Assembly: GCF_047425875.1 (NCBI RefSeq) | Contig: NZ_CP179727.1 | Coordinates: 930,001 to 994,000 of the forward strand | Direction: 5' to 3' | Length of the DNA stretch: 64,000 bases | DNA from: Macrococcoides animalis | Lineage (GTDB): Bacteria > Bacillota > Bacilli > Staphylococcales > Staphylococcaceae | Part shown: positions 16,027-24,682 of the stretch, one piece after another | Layout of the letters: each line of letters opens with the position of its first letter | Position numbering within the stretch: the stretch's first letter is position 1 | Program-made: the position numbers and the translations under genes | The notes under the pieces: generated by a model | What the model was told of the DNA's origin: nothing | Database searches by the model: none | Seen by the model: the letters and a program-made list of their open reading frames with translations, nothing else

Positions 16027-17881
16027 GTTTGGTATTATTTCGATAGCGCATTAATCGCATACCATTTAATATAACAACGATAATGCTCACCTCGTGAACC
16101 AACATTCCAATTGTCATATTCATCCATTCAGCGAATATTAAACTTAACAATAATACTAATACAACTCCGAGTGCGATAATGATATTCTGCTTCATATTAT
16201 TGGATATCTTTTTAGTTAACCCATGAGCATAGGATAATTGCTCCATTGCAGAATGCATAAGTACGACATCTGAAGTTTCAATTGCTACATCTGTTCCGCC
16301 GCCCATCGCAATACCAATATTTGCAGTTGCTAGTGACGGACTGTCATTAATACCATCTCCTACAAATGCAACTCTTTCTCCTTTATCTTGTAACATCTTT
16401 ATATATTCAGCTTTATCTTCAGGTAACATCCCACCCAATGCAATATCAATCGGTAGTTGCTCAGCTACACGATTCACTGTTCCTTGATTATCTCCTGATA
16501 AAATGATTAATTTTTTTACTCCTTGATGTTTAAGTTGTAATAAATTTCGTTTTACATCGTGTCTTAATTGATCTTGAATACCAATTATTACTTCCAACTC
16601 CTTATTAATTGCCATAAGCACTATTGATTGACCGGATTCAATTAATTTATTTATTTTTTCACGATTATTATTATTGATTTCAACATCATAATTATGCATT
16701 AAACTTAAATTTCCTAGAATAATTTTCTTATCGCCACTATAAGCCACAATACCTTTTCCTTTAATTACATCAACCTTATCAAAACGAACTATTTTCTGAC
16801 TTCCGATATCATTTAAAATTGCTTTTGCGAGTGGATGACTCGACTCATGTTCAATACTATAAAGGTAAGATAATATAGATTGTTTATTTTCACCAATAAT
16901 TTTTTTATAGGCAACGGTAGGATTGCCTTCAGTTAAAGTTCCTGTTTTATCAAAAACAATTGTATCTACTTTACTAAAGTCGTTTATCATTTCACTGCCT
17001 TTCAGAAGTACACCATGTTTGGCTCCATTTCCAATACCGGTTACATTTGATACTGGTACACCAATGACTAATGCTCCTGGACAGCCTAATACCAGGATAG
17101 TAATTGCTAATGCCACATCTCTCGTCAAAATACCAACGATTACAGCTAGTAATAGTACAAATGGTGTATAATATTTTGAAAAACGGTCAATGAATTTTTC
17201 TGCTGCTGATTTTGAATCTTGTGCTTCTTCAACAAGTTCAATTATTTTACCGAATAATGTATCTTCTCCAACTGTCTCAGTTTGAATACGAATGATTCCA
17301 TTCTCAACTATTGTTCCAGCGTATACTTTATCATTTAAGCTCTTCTGAACCCATTTTGATTCACCTGTAATACTTGCTTCATCCAATGCACCGCTTCCAT
17401 AAACCACATGACCATCTACCGGCACTTTGTCTCCTGTTTTTACTAATAAAATATCATTAGTTGCGACATCATCAATATCGATAGTTTCAGTCTTGCCATG
17501 CTCTCGTAAGATTACTACTTTTTCAGGCACAAGTGTAACGAGCGACTGTATAGCTGATCTTGTCTTTTTTAACGTGCGTTTTTCCAAAAATGCACCCAGT
17601 AAAAATAGAAATGATACAATTGCTGCCTCCTCAAAGTTCCTAATTAGCAATGCACCTAATACAGCCACAGAGACCAAAACATCAATGCTAATCACCTTCA
17701 CACGTAAAGAATGATATCCTTGTATCAAAATTGGTGATACAGCAAGAATCGATGCTAAACCTAGTAATATTTCAGAAATTAATTGAACTTTAAGCACAAA
17801 TTCTGCTATCAATCCAACAACAATTAATATACCGCACAATACCATAATGTAATCTTTACTTTTCATAATGAAACGTTGCAT
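15986..17881 (-). CDS. P1B-type metal-transporting ATPase with CPG motif
   Basis: 631 residues. Membrane helices, TGES (172-175), the intramembrane CPG motif (267-269) and DKTGT (Asp311) are present, with GDGINDSP further on. The usual second metal-ligand Cys of CPC is Gly, and the last helices carry LVHEVSIIVVILNGMRL. There is no N-terminal HMA domain; the separate 74-residue HMA protein may replace it. Metal ion unknown: the CPG/HE combination fits neither the Cu (CPC, CPH) nor the classic Zn/Cd sets. A strong AGGAGG site supports the start. Driven by an FNR-box promoter at 17908-17949. Confidence 0.85.
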   Translation of the reverse strand: MQRFIMKSKDYIMVLCGILIVVGLIAEFVLKVQLISEILLGLASILAVSPILIQGYHSLRVKVISIDVLVSVAVLGALLIRNFEEAAIVSFLFLLGAFLEKRTLKKTRSAIQSLVTLVPEKVVILREHGKTETIDIDDVATNDILLVKTGDKVPVDGHVVYGSGALDEASITGESKWVQKSLNDKVYAGTIVENGIIRIQTETVGEDTLFGKIIELVEEAQDSKSAAEKFIDRFSKYYTPFVLLLAVIVGILTRDVALAITILVLGCPGALVIGVPVSNVTGIGNGAKHGVLLKGSEMINDFSKVDTIVFDKTGTLTEGNPTVAYKKIIGENKQSILSYLYSIEHESSHPLAKAILNDIGSQKIVRFDKVDVIKGKGIVAYSGDKKIILGNLSLMHNYDVEINNNNREKINKLIESGQSIVLMAINKELEVIIGIQDQLRHDVKRNLLQLKHQGVKKLIILSGDNQGTVNRVAEQLPIDIALGGMLPEDKAEYIKMLQDKGERVAFVGDGINDSPSLATANIGIAMGGGTDVAIETSDVVLMHSAMEQLSYAHGLTKKISNNMKQNIIIALGVVLVLLLSLIFAEWMNMTIGMLVHEVSIIVVILNGMRLMRYRNNTKLDSYQVNNKQKAI

Positions 17882-17907
17882 TTTAATTACCTCCTGTTCT
17901 TACTTAT

Positions 17908-17949
17908 AATGTAACAAGTTTCACAATATTAAACATTGATAGGTATCAA
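17908..17949 (-). promoter_or_regulatory. FNR-box promoter for the P-type ATPase gene
   Basis: TTGATAGGTATCAA (17936-17949) is a perfect TTGAT-N4-ATCAA site. With its centre at -41.5 the start point would be 17901, and TACATT (17908-17913, four of six -10 consensus bases) falls exactly at -12 to -7. It lies just downstream of the exporter's terminator. Confidence 0.65.
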
Positions 17950-17951
17950 GA

Positions 17952-17983
17952 AAAGAGAGTGTGTCTATTGACACACCCTCTTT
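17952..17983 (-). terminator. Terminator after the ABC exporter
   Basis: 14-bp stem with one mismatch (17952-17965 with 17970-17983), TATT loop, A/T tracts on both sides. Confidence 0.85.
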
Positions 17984-17992
17984 AAATAATAT

Positions 17993-19711
17993 TTATCCCA
18001 GCACTTGCGCATACTGAGCTTGTTGCAGGTTATAGTATTTTCCCTTCAGATTAATGAGTTCATCATGACTGCCCATCTCTACTATTTGGCCATCTTCAAT
18101 ATAAAAGATGCGATCTACATCTCTTATCGTTGAAAGTCGATGTGCTATGGTTAATGTCGTTCTTCCTTCAGACAATTGTTTAAATGCTGATTGTATTCGA
18201 TTCTCAGTTTCAACATCTAAAGCACTTGTCGCCTCGTCAAGAATGATAATTTCCGGATTCTTTAAGAACATGCGTGCAATGGACACACGTTGTTTCTGTC
18301 CTCCTGAAAGTTTCGTTCCACGTTCACCAACAATTGTATGTATCCCTTCTGGAAGTGTATCAATAAATGGTTTTAATTGCGCTTTAGTTATTGCATCCAT
18401 AATCTCCTCATCTGTTGCTTCTAAATTACCATAGGCAATGTTGTCTCTTAACGTACCACTGAACAAGAACACATCTTGTTGAACAAGCCCAATTTTGCTG
18501 CGTAAAGATTCAAGTGTCATCTGTTTAAGGTCTACATTGTTAATTGCGATACGTCCATCAACCGGATCATAAAATCTCGGTAACATCGAACAAATTGTCG
18601 TTTTACCTCCACCACTTGGTCCAACTAAAGCAATCTTTTCACCACGATTTATTGTAAACGATAAATCGTCAAGTATTGTCTTATCACCATATTTGAATGT
18701 TACATTTTCGTATGAAATCACTTGAGGTGTGTCTTCAAACATAATTGCATTCGGTGCATCTTTAATATCTGTTGTTGTCTTCATTAATTCCTGAAAGTTA
18801 TTAAACCCTGCAATCCCTTTTGGAAACAATTCAATAATTAAGTTAATCGATTGAAGCGGCTTAAATAATATATCTGTAATCATGATAAACGCTACAAATT
18901 CTCCATAACTCATCGAATTATTCAATACGAAATAACATCCAAGAATCAATACAATAATCAATGTAAATTTCTGTGCCAGATAACCAATCGAACTATTCCA
19001 TGACATAAAGTTGTATGCTTTTAATTTCGTTGCACGGAAATCTTCGTTTGTCTGCAGGAAGCGCCTCTCTTCAAAGCGTTCGTTAGTAAATGCCTGTACA
19101 AGACGAATACCACCGATACTTTCACTGATAACATCATTAAATTGAGATACGTTACCAAATAATCTACGGAATTGTGTTGTCATCTTTTTGTTGAAATAAA
19201 TTGTTAAGATAAATATTACCGGTACGATACAGAATGTAATAAGCGCAAGCTTCACATCAATCGTGAGCATTATAAGAAGTGCTCCGATTACTGTCATTAC
19301 AGCGACAAACACTTCCTCTGGACCATGATGTGCGAGTTCTCCGATGTCCATCAAATCATTTGTGAGTCTACCGATAAGTTTCCCCGTCTTATTGTTATCG
19401 AAGAATCCGAAATTTAATCGCTGAAGATGACGATAAAGCTCATTACGAATATCACGTTCTATATTCGTTCCAAGTCTATGTCCCCAATACGTGACGATAA
19501 ACTTAAGGACTGTAACAAAGGAAAACACAAGAAATAGTCCTATTGCACCAAGTACAATCATATCCCAATCCTTAGTCGGTAGCAGCTTATCGATGAATAG
19601 ACTCGTAATCAATGGAAAGACAAGTTCTAAAACTCCAACAAACACTGCAGAACCGAAATCCAGCATAAACAGACCTTTATATGGCTTATAATATTGGAAA
19701 AATGATTTCAT
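17993..19711 (-). CDS. ABC exporter (fused permease-ATPase, multidrug type)
   Basis: 572 residues. Six membrane helices (about 1-310) are fused to an ATPase domain with Walker A GPSGGGKTT, signature LSGGQKQR, Walker B IIILDEATSALD and switch HRLST. This is the half-transporter layout of LmrA/Sav1866/YfiB-type exporters, which work as homo- or heterodimers and move lipids or drugs outward. No second half is next to it, so a homodimer is likely. It is a single-gene unit between a divergent HrtB-like gene and its own terminator. Substrate unknown. Confidence 0.88.
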   Translation of the reverse strand: MKSFFQYYKPYKGLFMLDFGSAVFVGVLELVFPLITSLFIDKLLPTKDWDMIVLGAIGLFLVFSFVTVLKFIVTYWGHRLGTNIERDIRNELYRHLQRLNFGFFDNNKTGKLIGRLTNDLMDIGELAHHGPEEVFVAVMTVIGALLIMLTIDVKLALITFCIVPVIFILTIYFNKKMTTQFRRLFGNVSQFNDVISESIGGIRLVQAFTNERFEERRFLQTNEDFRATKLKAYNFMSWNSSIGYLAQKFTLIIVLILGCYFVLNNSMSYGEFVAFIMITDILFKPLQSINLIIELFPKGIAGFNNFQELMKTTTDIKDAPNAIMFEDTPQVISYENVTFKYGDKTILDDLSFTINRGEKIALVGPSGGGKTTICSMLPRFYDPVDGRIAINNVDLKQMTLESLRSKIGLVQQDVFLFSGTLRDNIAYGNLEATDEEIMDAITKAQLKPFIDTLPEGIHTIVGERGTKLSGGQKQRVSIARMFLKNPEIIILDEATSALDVETENRIQSAFKQLSEGRTTLTIAHRLSTIRDVDRIFYIEDGQIVEMGSHDELINLKGKYYNLQQAQYAQVLG

Positions 19712-19939
19712 ATTTTTCGCTCCCTATTTAAAAATCAATTAAACAACACATTATATATCATATACAAAAACCATTGCGTATTGCTACAAATCAAAGACAT
19801 TTCATACATGTTATATCAAATGTTTATAAAATTAATTGTTACAAAAATACATATCACAACTATAAAATTATTATTTAATTTATAATAAAATAATATACAT
19901 ACTCTTATATGTAATTTCATAGCGAAATGAGGGAAACAA

Positions 19940-20989
19940 ATGTTCTTAGCCTGGAAAGAAATAATGTATAACAAACTCAAGTTCTCACTGATTATCGGTG
20001 TACTTGTTTTAATTTCATATTTATTATTTTTAATATCCGGACTATCCAATGGTTTAATGGGTATGAACCGTGAAGCGATTGATAAATGGGATCCGGATGC
20101 GATTGTGGTTACAAAAGAATCAAACAGAAATTTAGCACAATCAGTCATGGAAAATGATGCGCTAGAGGGCAAGTTTGAGAAGATTGCACCGATCAAGAAT
20201 CTTTCAGTCATCATCGCAAAAGGTGACAAAAAACAAAACACTTTATTATTTGGTATTGATAAAGAGACGTTTATTAATCCTAATATTACTGAAGGTAAAA
20301 CATTCGAAGATGACTATGAAGTTGTAGCCAACGAAGGATTAAAGCAAAAAGGTTTTAAACTAGGTGATACGGTAGATATCGCAGGTAACGATGAAGACTT
20401 AAAAATCGTCGGTTTCACTGATAAAGCGAAATATAATGCAGCTAACGTACTTTATAGTAATAATAATACAGCAGATAAATTAACGATGAATCGCATAAAA
20501 GATAAAGCGAATGCATTTCTCATTAAAGATAAAGATTATAAGTCTCAAGATATTGATAATGACTTTGAAGCAATCAATAAAGAAACCTTTATTACAAAGT
20601 TACCAGGTTATACGGAGCAAAAGTTGACACTAGATGTCATGAGCTATTTCTTATTTACGATTGCAACGTTTATTATTGGGATATTCTTATATATCTTAAC
20701 GATTCAAAAAGCACCGGTATTCGGATTATTGAAAGCGCAAGGGATCAGTAATGGCTTCCTAGCCCGCTCTTTAATCATTCAAACTTTGATTTTATCAATC
20801 ATTGCTGTATTGATTGCATTAGGTCTGACTTTAATCACTGCAAACGTTATTCCAGATGTCGTTCCGATTAAATTCGTTTGGTCAACGATTGCGATTTATG
20901 CAGGTGTCATTATTCTTACAGCAGTTCTTGGTGGTCTATTCTCAATTCGTTCAATTCAAAAAGTCGATCCATTAAAAACGATAGGATAA
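19940..20989 (+). CDS. HrtB-like ABC transporter permease
   Basis: 349 residues. The layout is one N-terminal helix, a large extracellular domain (about 45-230), then three helices with the FtsX-type core, ending in IRSIQKVDPLKTIG. This is the MacB/FtsX-like type VII permease pattern, and length and order match HrtB, the haem-exporting permease of staphylococci. The opening AWKEIMYNKLKF and the YILTIQKAPVFGLLKAQGIS segment fit that group. It is followed 9 bases later by its ATPase. Haem as substrate is inference; no HssRS two-component pair is next to it. Confidence 0.75.
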   Translation: MFLAWKEIMYNKLKFSLIIGVLVLISYLLFLISGLSNGLMGMNREAIDKWDPDAIVVTKESNRNLAQSVMENDALEGKFEKIAPIKNLSVIIAKGDKKQNTLLFGIDKETFINPNITEGKTFEDDYEVVANEGLKQKGFKLGDTVDIAGNDEDLKIVGFTDKAKYNAANVLYSNNNTADKLTMNRIKDKANAFLIKDKDYKSQDIDNDFEAINKETFITKLPGYTEQKLTLDVMSYFLFTIATFIIGIFLYILTIQKAPVFGLLKAQGISNGFLARSLIIQTLILSIIAVLIALGLTLITANVIPDVVPIKFVWSTIAIYAGVIILTAVLGGLFSIRSIQKVDPLKTIG

Positions 20990-20998
20990 GGTGAGTCT

Positions 20999-21664
20999 AT
21001 GGTATTAACATTAAAAGCAGTAAATAAATCATTTGGTAAAGATCAAACATATGTAGAAGCATTAAAGCCTGTGGATTTTCATATCAATGCAGGTGAAATG
21101 GTGGCAGTTATAGGTCCGTCAGGTTCAGGTAAGAGTACCTTCTTAACCATAGCAGGATTACTACAACAACCGACTAAAGGACAAATCGTAATCGATAACG
21201 AAGATGTGAGCCAGTTGTCTGAGAAACAACGTGCCAAAATCAGACTTAAAAAAGTTGGTTTTATCTTACAATCGTCTAACTTAGTTCCGTTCCTAAAAGT
21301 AAAAGATCAATTTAAATTACTTGATAAAGTAAATAATAATCACATTTCAAAAGCAGATTTCGAAACACAAGTGGACACGTTAGGTTTATCAGAAGTACTG
21401 AATCAGTTCCCATCTGAATTATCTGGCGGACAACGTCAGCGTGTCGCGATTCTTAAAGCAATGTATACGAATCCTTCACTTATCTTAGCAGATGAACCCA
21501 CAGCAAGTTTAGATGGGAAACGTGCAGTTGAAGTCATTCGGATGATTCGTACAATCGTAAAAGAGAGCAATAAAGCCGCCATTGTCGTAACACATGATAC
21601 AAGATTACTTGAGTATTTCGATAAAGTGTATCATATGGAAGATGGCGTGTTAGTTGAGCAATAA
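20999..21664 (+). CDS. HrtA-like ABC transporter ATP-binding protein
   Basis: 221 residues. Walker A GPSGSGKST, Q-loop LQSSNLVPFLKV, signature LSGGQRQR, Walker B LILADEPTASLD and switch THDTRLLEYFDKV are intact. The LQSSNLVPFL and ADEPTASLD-x-x-RA-x-EV blocks are typical of HrtA/LolD-type ATPases that pair with FtsX-like permeases. Encoded directly after the permease and followed 11 bases later by the zinc-finger gene, so three genes may share one transcript. Confidence 0.8.
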   Translation: MVLTLKAVNKSFGKDQTYVEALKPVDFHINAGEMVAVIGPSGSGKSTFLTIAGLLQQPTKGQIVIDNEDVSQLSEKQRAKIRLKKVGFILQSSNLVPFLKVKDQFKLLDKVNNNHISKADFETQVDTLGLSEVLNQFPSELSGGQRQRVAILKAMYTNPSLILADEPTASLDGKRAVEVIRMIRTIVKESNKAAIVVTHDTRLLEYFDKVYHMEDGVLVEQ

Positions 21665-21675
21665 AAGGTGATTAT

Positions 21676-22002
21676 ATGGCAGAGCATCTTATAGAAGGCA
21701 TTAACGTCGATGAACAAGGGAGATGTGCACATTATCATTCAGCTGTTGATGTTGCTTGTTATCAATTCCCAAATAGTAATATATACTACCCTTGTCATCA
21801 ATGTTATGAAGCAATTCATCAATCAGCACCACAAGCAAAGTATTCAATCCACTCTGATGTAAAAGCGGTACTATGTGGTGTCTGTCAAACAGAGATAGCC
21901 ATTAATGCATACGTCCAAAGCAATCAATGTCCAAACTGTACTCATCCATTCAATCCTGGATGTAAAAATCACTTTCATCTTTATTTCGAAATAGAGTATT
22001 AA
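21676..22002 (+). CDS. CHY-type zinc-finger protein
   Basis: 108 residues with many Cys and His: RCAHYHS, DVACYQF, YPCHQCYEA, VLCGVCQTEI and NQCPNCTHPFNPGCKNHFHLYF. This order is that of the CHY zinc-finger family (related to yeast Hot13), which binds several zinc ions. Known roles are in metal or redox handling of proteins, but bacterial members are poorly studied. It follows the HrtA-like gene by 11 bases, with a GTGATT site before the ATG. Possible link to metal or haem stress, by context only. Confidence 0.78.
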   Translation: MAEHLIEGINVDEQGRCAHYHSAVDVACYQFPNSNIYYPCHQCYEAIHQSAPQAKYSIHSDVKAVLCGVCQTEIAINAYVQSNQCPNCTHPFNPGCKNHFHLYFEIEY

Positions 22003-22097
22003 TAGATTAAACAATCTTCAAAATTTATAGATACTACTTTATAAATGAAAATACCTCACGTATACTAAAAACAAATACATCTTAAGGAGTGCTATGA

Positions 22098-22784
22098 ATG
22101 GAATTAATCTATAAAGGTAAAACGAAAGACGTATATCAAGAAAAAGAAGGCGAAGTTGTATTATTCTTCAAAGACGATATGACAGGAAAAGATGGGAAGT
22201 TCGATCCAGGTGAAAACCAGGTTGGATTAACTGTTGAAGGTTCAGGACAAGCTGGATTAAAAATGACAAGTTATTTCTTTGAAAAAATTAATGCTGCTGG
22301 CATTCCAACACACTATATCGATTCAGACCTAGAAGCACGTCATATGCGCGTAAAGCAAGTCACTGTTTTCGGTAAAGGCTTAGAAGTCATTTGTCGTTAT
22401 CGTGCAGTTGGTAGCTTCATTCGTCGTTACGGGGATTACATCGAAGAAGGTGCACCACTTAATGCATACGTAGAAATGACATTAAAAGACGATGCAAGAA
22501 AAGATCCATTAATTAACAAAGCTGGATTAGAAGCATTAAACATCTTAAAACCAGGTGAATACGATGAGATTGCTGATTTAACGGTTAAAATCTCAGATAT
22601 CGTTAAAGAAGAACTTGCTAAAAAAGAATTAGAATTATATGACATCAAATTAGAGTTCGGTCGTGATGAAGCAACTGGAGAAGTATTATTAATTGATGAA
22701 ATCTCTGGTGGTAACATGCGTGTATTTGATAAAGATGGTAAGTATATTGAACCATTAGCATTTGGTAAATACTTATTTGAATAA
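22098..22784 (+). CDS. Stand-alone, divergent SAICAR synthetase-like protein (PurC family)
   Basis: 228 residues, the normal PurC length. The family shows as the opening YKGKTKDVYQ, EVICRYRAVGSFIRRYG, LKDDARKDPLIN, the LYDIKLEFGRDEATGEVLLIDEISGGNMRVFDKDGKY block and a short tail. PurC joins aspartate to CAIR in purine synthesis. Here the gene stands alone, outside any pur operon, and its key block reads DEISGGNMR where housekeeping PurC has DEISPDTCR. It may be a second PurC or an enzyme with a changed substrate. A strong AAGGAGTG site precedes the start, and a perfect hairpin ends the unit. Confidence 0.78.
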   Translation: MELIYKGKTKDVYQEKEGEVVLFFKDDMTGKDGKFDPGENQVGLTVEGSGQAGLKMTSYFFEKINAAGIPTHYIDSDLEARHMRVKQVTVFGKGLEVICRYRAVGSFIRRYGDYIEEGAPLNAYVEMTLKDDARKDPLINKAGLEALNILKPGEYDEIADLTVKISDIVKEELAKKELELYDIKLEFGRDEATGEVLLIDEISGGNMRVFDKDGKYIEPLAFGKYLFE

Positions 22785-22790
22785 TATTTA

Positions 22791-22824
22791 GAAAAGCAGC
22801 ATATCGCGTGATATGCTGCTTTTC
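22791..22824. terminator. Bidirectional terminator after the purC-like gene
   Basis: 15-bp perfect stem (22791-22805 with 22810-22824), GCGT loop, ends in TTTTC. Serves the converging HxlR gene as well. Confidence 0.88.
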
Positions 22825-22831
22825 TAATTTA

Positions 22832-23200
22832 CTAAATATAATCTTCTGCCTGTTCACCATGTTTCTTGCCGTATGATTCCATCAACTTGAGAATTGGTAA
22901 TATCTCTTGCCCCATCTCCGTTAAAGAATATTCAACACGCGGTGGGACTTCCGGATAAACTTTACGATGAATTAGCCCATCACTTTCTAATTCTTTCAAT
23001 TGCTTCGTAAGAGACCCTTGAGAAATACCTGACAAGAAGCGTTTGATTTCACTAAATCGTTTTGTATCATCTTTAATAAACCAAAGAATAAAATACTTCC
23101 AACGGCCAGATAATAAATTTTGGGTAAATCCAATGCCATATAAATCTCGTTTTTCAACAATCATAGTATCGTCAAATCCGTATTTACAAATTTTAACCAC
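22832..23200 (-). CDS. HxlR/DUF24-family redox regulator (QsrR/YodB-like)
   Basis: 122 residues from the GTG at 23200; ATGs at 23218 and 23248 are in frame but lie next to or in an inverted repeat and lack a ribosome site. The winged helix is typical of HxlR proteins (RWKYFILWFI, RFSEIKRFLSGISQGSLTKQLKELESDGLIHRKVY, VEYSLTEMG). With this start, Cys5 falls where YodB has its thiol-sensing Cys6, which suggests control by quinones or other electrophiles. It is divergent from the flavin monooxygenase gene; the intergenic region holds two palindromes. Likely represses its neighbours until its Cys is modified. Confidence 0.78.
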   Translation of the reverse strand: MVKICKYGFDDTMIVEKRDLYGIGFTQNLLSGRWKYFILWFIKDDTKRFSEIKRFLSGISQGSLTKQLKELESDGLIHRKVYPEVPPRVEYSLTEMGQEILPILKLMESYGKKHGEQAEDYI

Positions 23201-23221
23201 GCTAAACCCCGTCCTCATCCA

Positions 23222-23243
23222 TAAGTACATAAAAAAGTACTTA
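23222..23243. promoter_or_regulatory. Inverted repeat before the HxlR gene
   Basis: TAAGTAC (23222-23228) and GTACTTA (23237-23243) separated by 8 A-rich bases. Position just upstream of the regulator's start suggests an autoregulatory site. Confidence 0.5.
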
Positions 23244-23281
23244 CTCATTTTTTATTGCCGTCTTCTCAAACTTAATTATCA

Positions 23282-23296
23282 GTATATAATTTATAC
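23282..23296 (+). promoter_or_regulatory. GTATA-N5-TATAC operator over the -10 box of the monooxygenase gene
   Basis: GTATATAATTTATAC is a perfect GTATA-N5-TATAC palindrome, the site I recall for the staphylococcal quinone sensor QsrR. It contains TATAAT (23285-23290), so a bound repressor would hide the promoter of the gene starting at 23329. Confidence 0.6.
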
Positions 23297-23328
23297 TACA
23301 ATAACTCAAACAATGAAGGAGCTTTAAA

Positions 23329-24669
23329 ATGACAATTAATAAAAGAGATGGCAAGATGAAACTGGCATTACAAATGGTATCAGGATACGGTGGTGAATTC
23401 AAAACTTGGCGTATGCCTGGAGCAGTTGCAGATGCATATACGAACATGGACTTTTATGTAGAGAATGCCAAAATGGCTGAGAAAGGTAAAATTCACACGT
23501 TATTTATTGCAGATACACCTGCGTTACCGAATGATTTATCAACTAACTCACCGATGCATCCAATGGATCCAACAATTGCTTTGACAGCTGTTGCACGTGA
23601 AACAAAACATATCGGTATCGTATCGACATACTCAACTACATTCACTGAACCATACAACTTAGCACGTATATTAAAAACATTAGACGTCGTGAGTAACGGA
23701 CGTATGGGATGGAATGCTGTAACTACATCTAATCACGAGGCTGCTGCGAATTTTGGACAACAGTTACCTGATCGTGATTCACGTTACGAGATGGCACATG
23801 AACATGTAGAAGCCGTGCAAACATTATGGGGTACATTTGGAGAAGACGCTTATATTCACAATAAAGAGACTGGTGAATATGTGGACATGTCTCAAGTGAA
23901 AATTGCAAACTATAGAGGAAAGTATTATCAAACACGTGGACCATTACCAATACCTGCTTCACCCCAAGGGCAACCTCCAATCTTCCAAGCGGGTGGCGGT
24001 GAGAAAGGATTAGAACTTGCTGGCCGATTTGCCTCAGGTGTATATGCCAATCCGTTTACGAAAGAAGATGCGAAGTTACACCGAATGATGTTACGCAAAA
24101 GCGCAGAAGCACATGGCCGTAAAGCAGATGATATTAAAATGTTTGCTGGCTTTATGTTCTCGATTGGCGAAACAGTTGAAGAAGCTTTAGAACGTCGATA
24201 TATGATGCAAGAATTTGCACCAAGAGAAACAGCACACCATGTTGAATATTTAGGTCATATGGTTGGATTATCAATCAGTATGAATACCATAGATATCACT
24301 AAACCATTACCACAAGCCTTAATCAATCAAATGTATCCATCACCAATGGACCCTCGTTCTGGAAGAGCATTTGAATTATTAAAATCAGGTATGTCTGTAA
24401 AAGATGTATTAGCGAACGGTGTTATCAACTATCACCCCGTTGTCGTAGGAACAGCTGAAATGGTTGCGGACTTCTTAGAAGAATGGTACTTAGCAGATGC
24501 AACAGATGGATTCTCAATTGTACCCGACTCATCACACGATGGAGTAAAAGACTTTGTAGAACAAGTTGTGCCAATCTTACAAGAACGTGGGTTGTTCCAT
24601 ACAGAATACGAAGGCGAAACATTACGTGAGAACTTAGGCGTATCTTATGAATATGGGTTAAATCACTAA
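23329..24669 (+). CDS. NtaA/SnaA/DszA-family flavin monooxygenase
   Basis: 446 residues, a TIM-barrel monooxygenase of the LLM superfamily's NtaA/SnaA/DszA/SfnG group, which uses FMNH2 and oxygen. Visible blocks are LALQMVSGYGGEFKTWRMPGA, LSTNSPMHPMDPTIALTAVARETKHIG, the family mark SNGRMGWNAVTTSNHEAAANFG, and QAGGGEKGLELAGRFASGVYANPF. Substrates in the family are chelators, sulfur compounds and antibiotics; this one is unknown. The promoter is covered by a QsrR-type operator and the HxlR gene is divergent, so induction by electrophiles is likely. Heads a group with the broken nitronate monooxygenase and an NADP-binding protein. Confidence 0.85.
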   Translation: MTINKRDGKMKLALQMVSGYGGEFKTWRMPGAVADAYTNMDFYVENAKMAEKGKIHTLFIADTPALPNDLSTNSPMHPMDPTIALTAVARETKHIGIVSTYSTTFTEPYNLARILKTLDVVSNGRMGWNAVTTSNHEAAANFGQQLPDRDSRYEMAHEHVEAVQTLWGTFGEDAYIHNKETGEYVDMSQVKIANYRGKYYQTRGPLPIPASPQGQPPIFQAGGGEKGLELAGRFASGVYANPFTKEDAKLHRMMLRKSAEAHGRKADDIKMFAGFMFSIGETVEEALERRYMMQEFAPRETAHHVEYLGHMVGLSISMNTIDITKPLPQALINQMYPSPMDPRSGRAFELLKSGMSVKDVLANGVINYHPVVVGTAEMVADFLEEWYLADATDGFSIVPDSSHDGVKDFVEQVVPILQERGLFHTEYEGETLRENLGVSYEYGLNH

Positions 24670-24682
24670 GGAGGAAATAATA

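Noticed and set aside
13356..19711. Insertion-element or SCC-type boundaries around the metal/redox cluster
   Set aside because: No transposase, recombinase, attachment-site repeat or terminal inverted repeat was found in the window.
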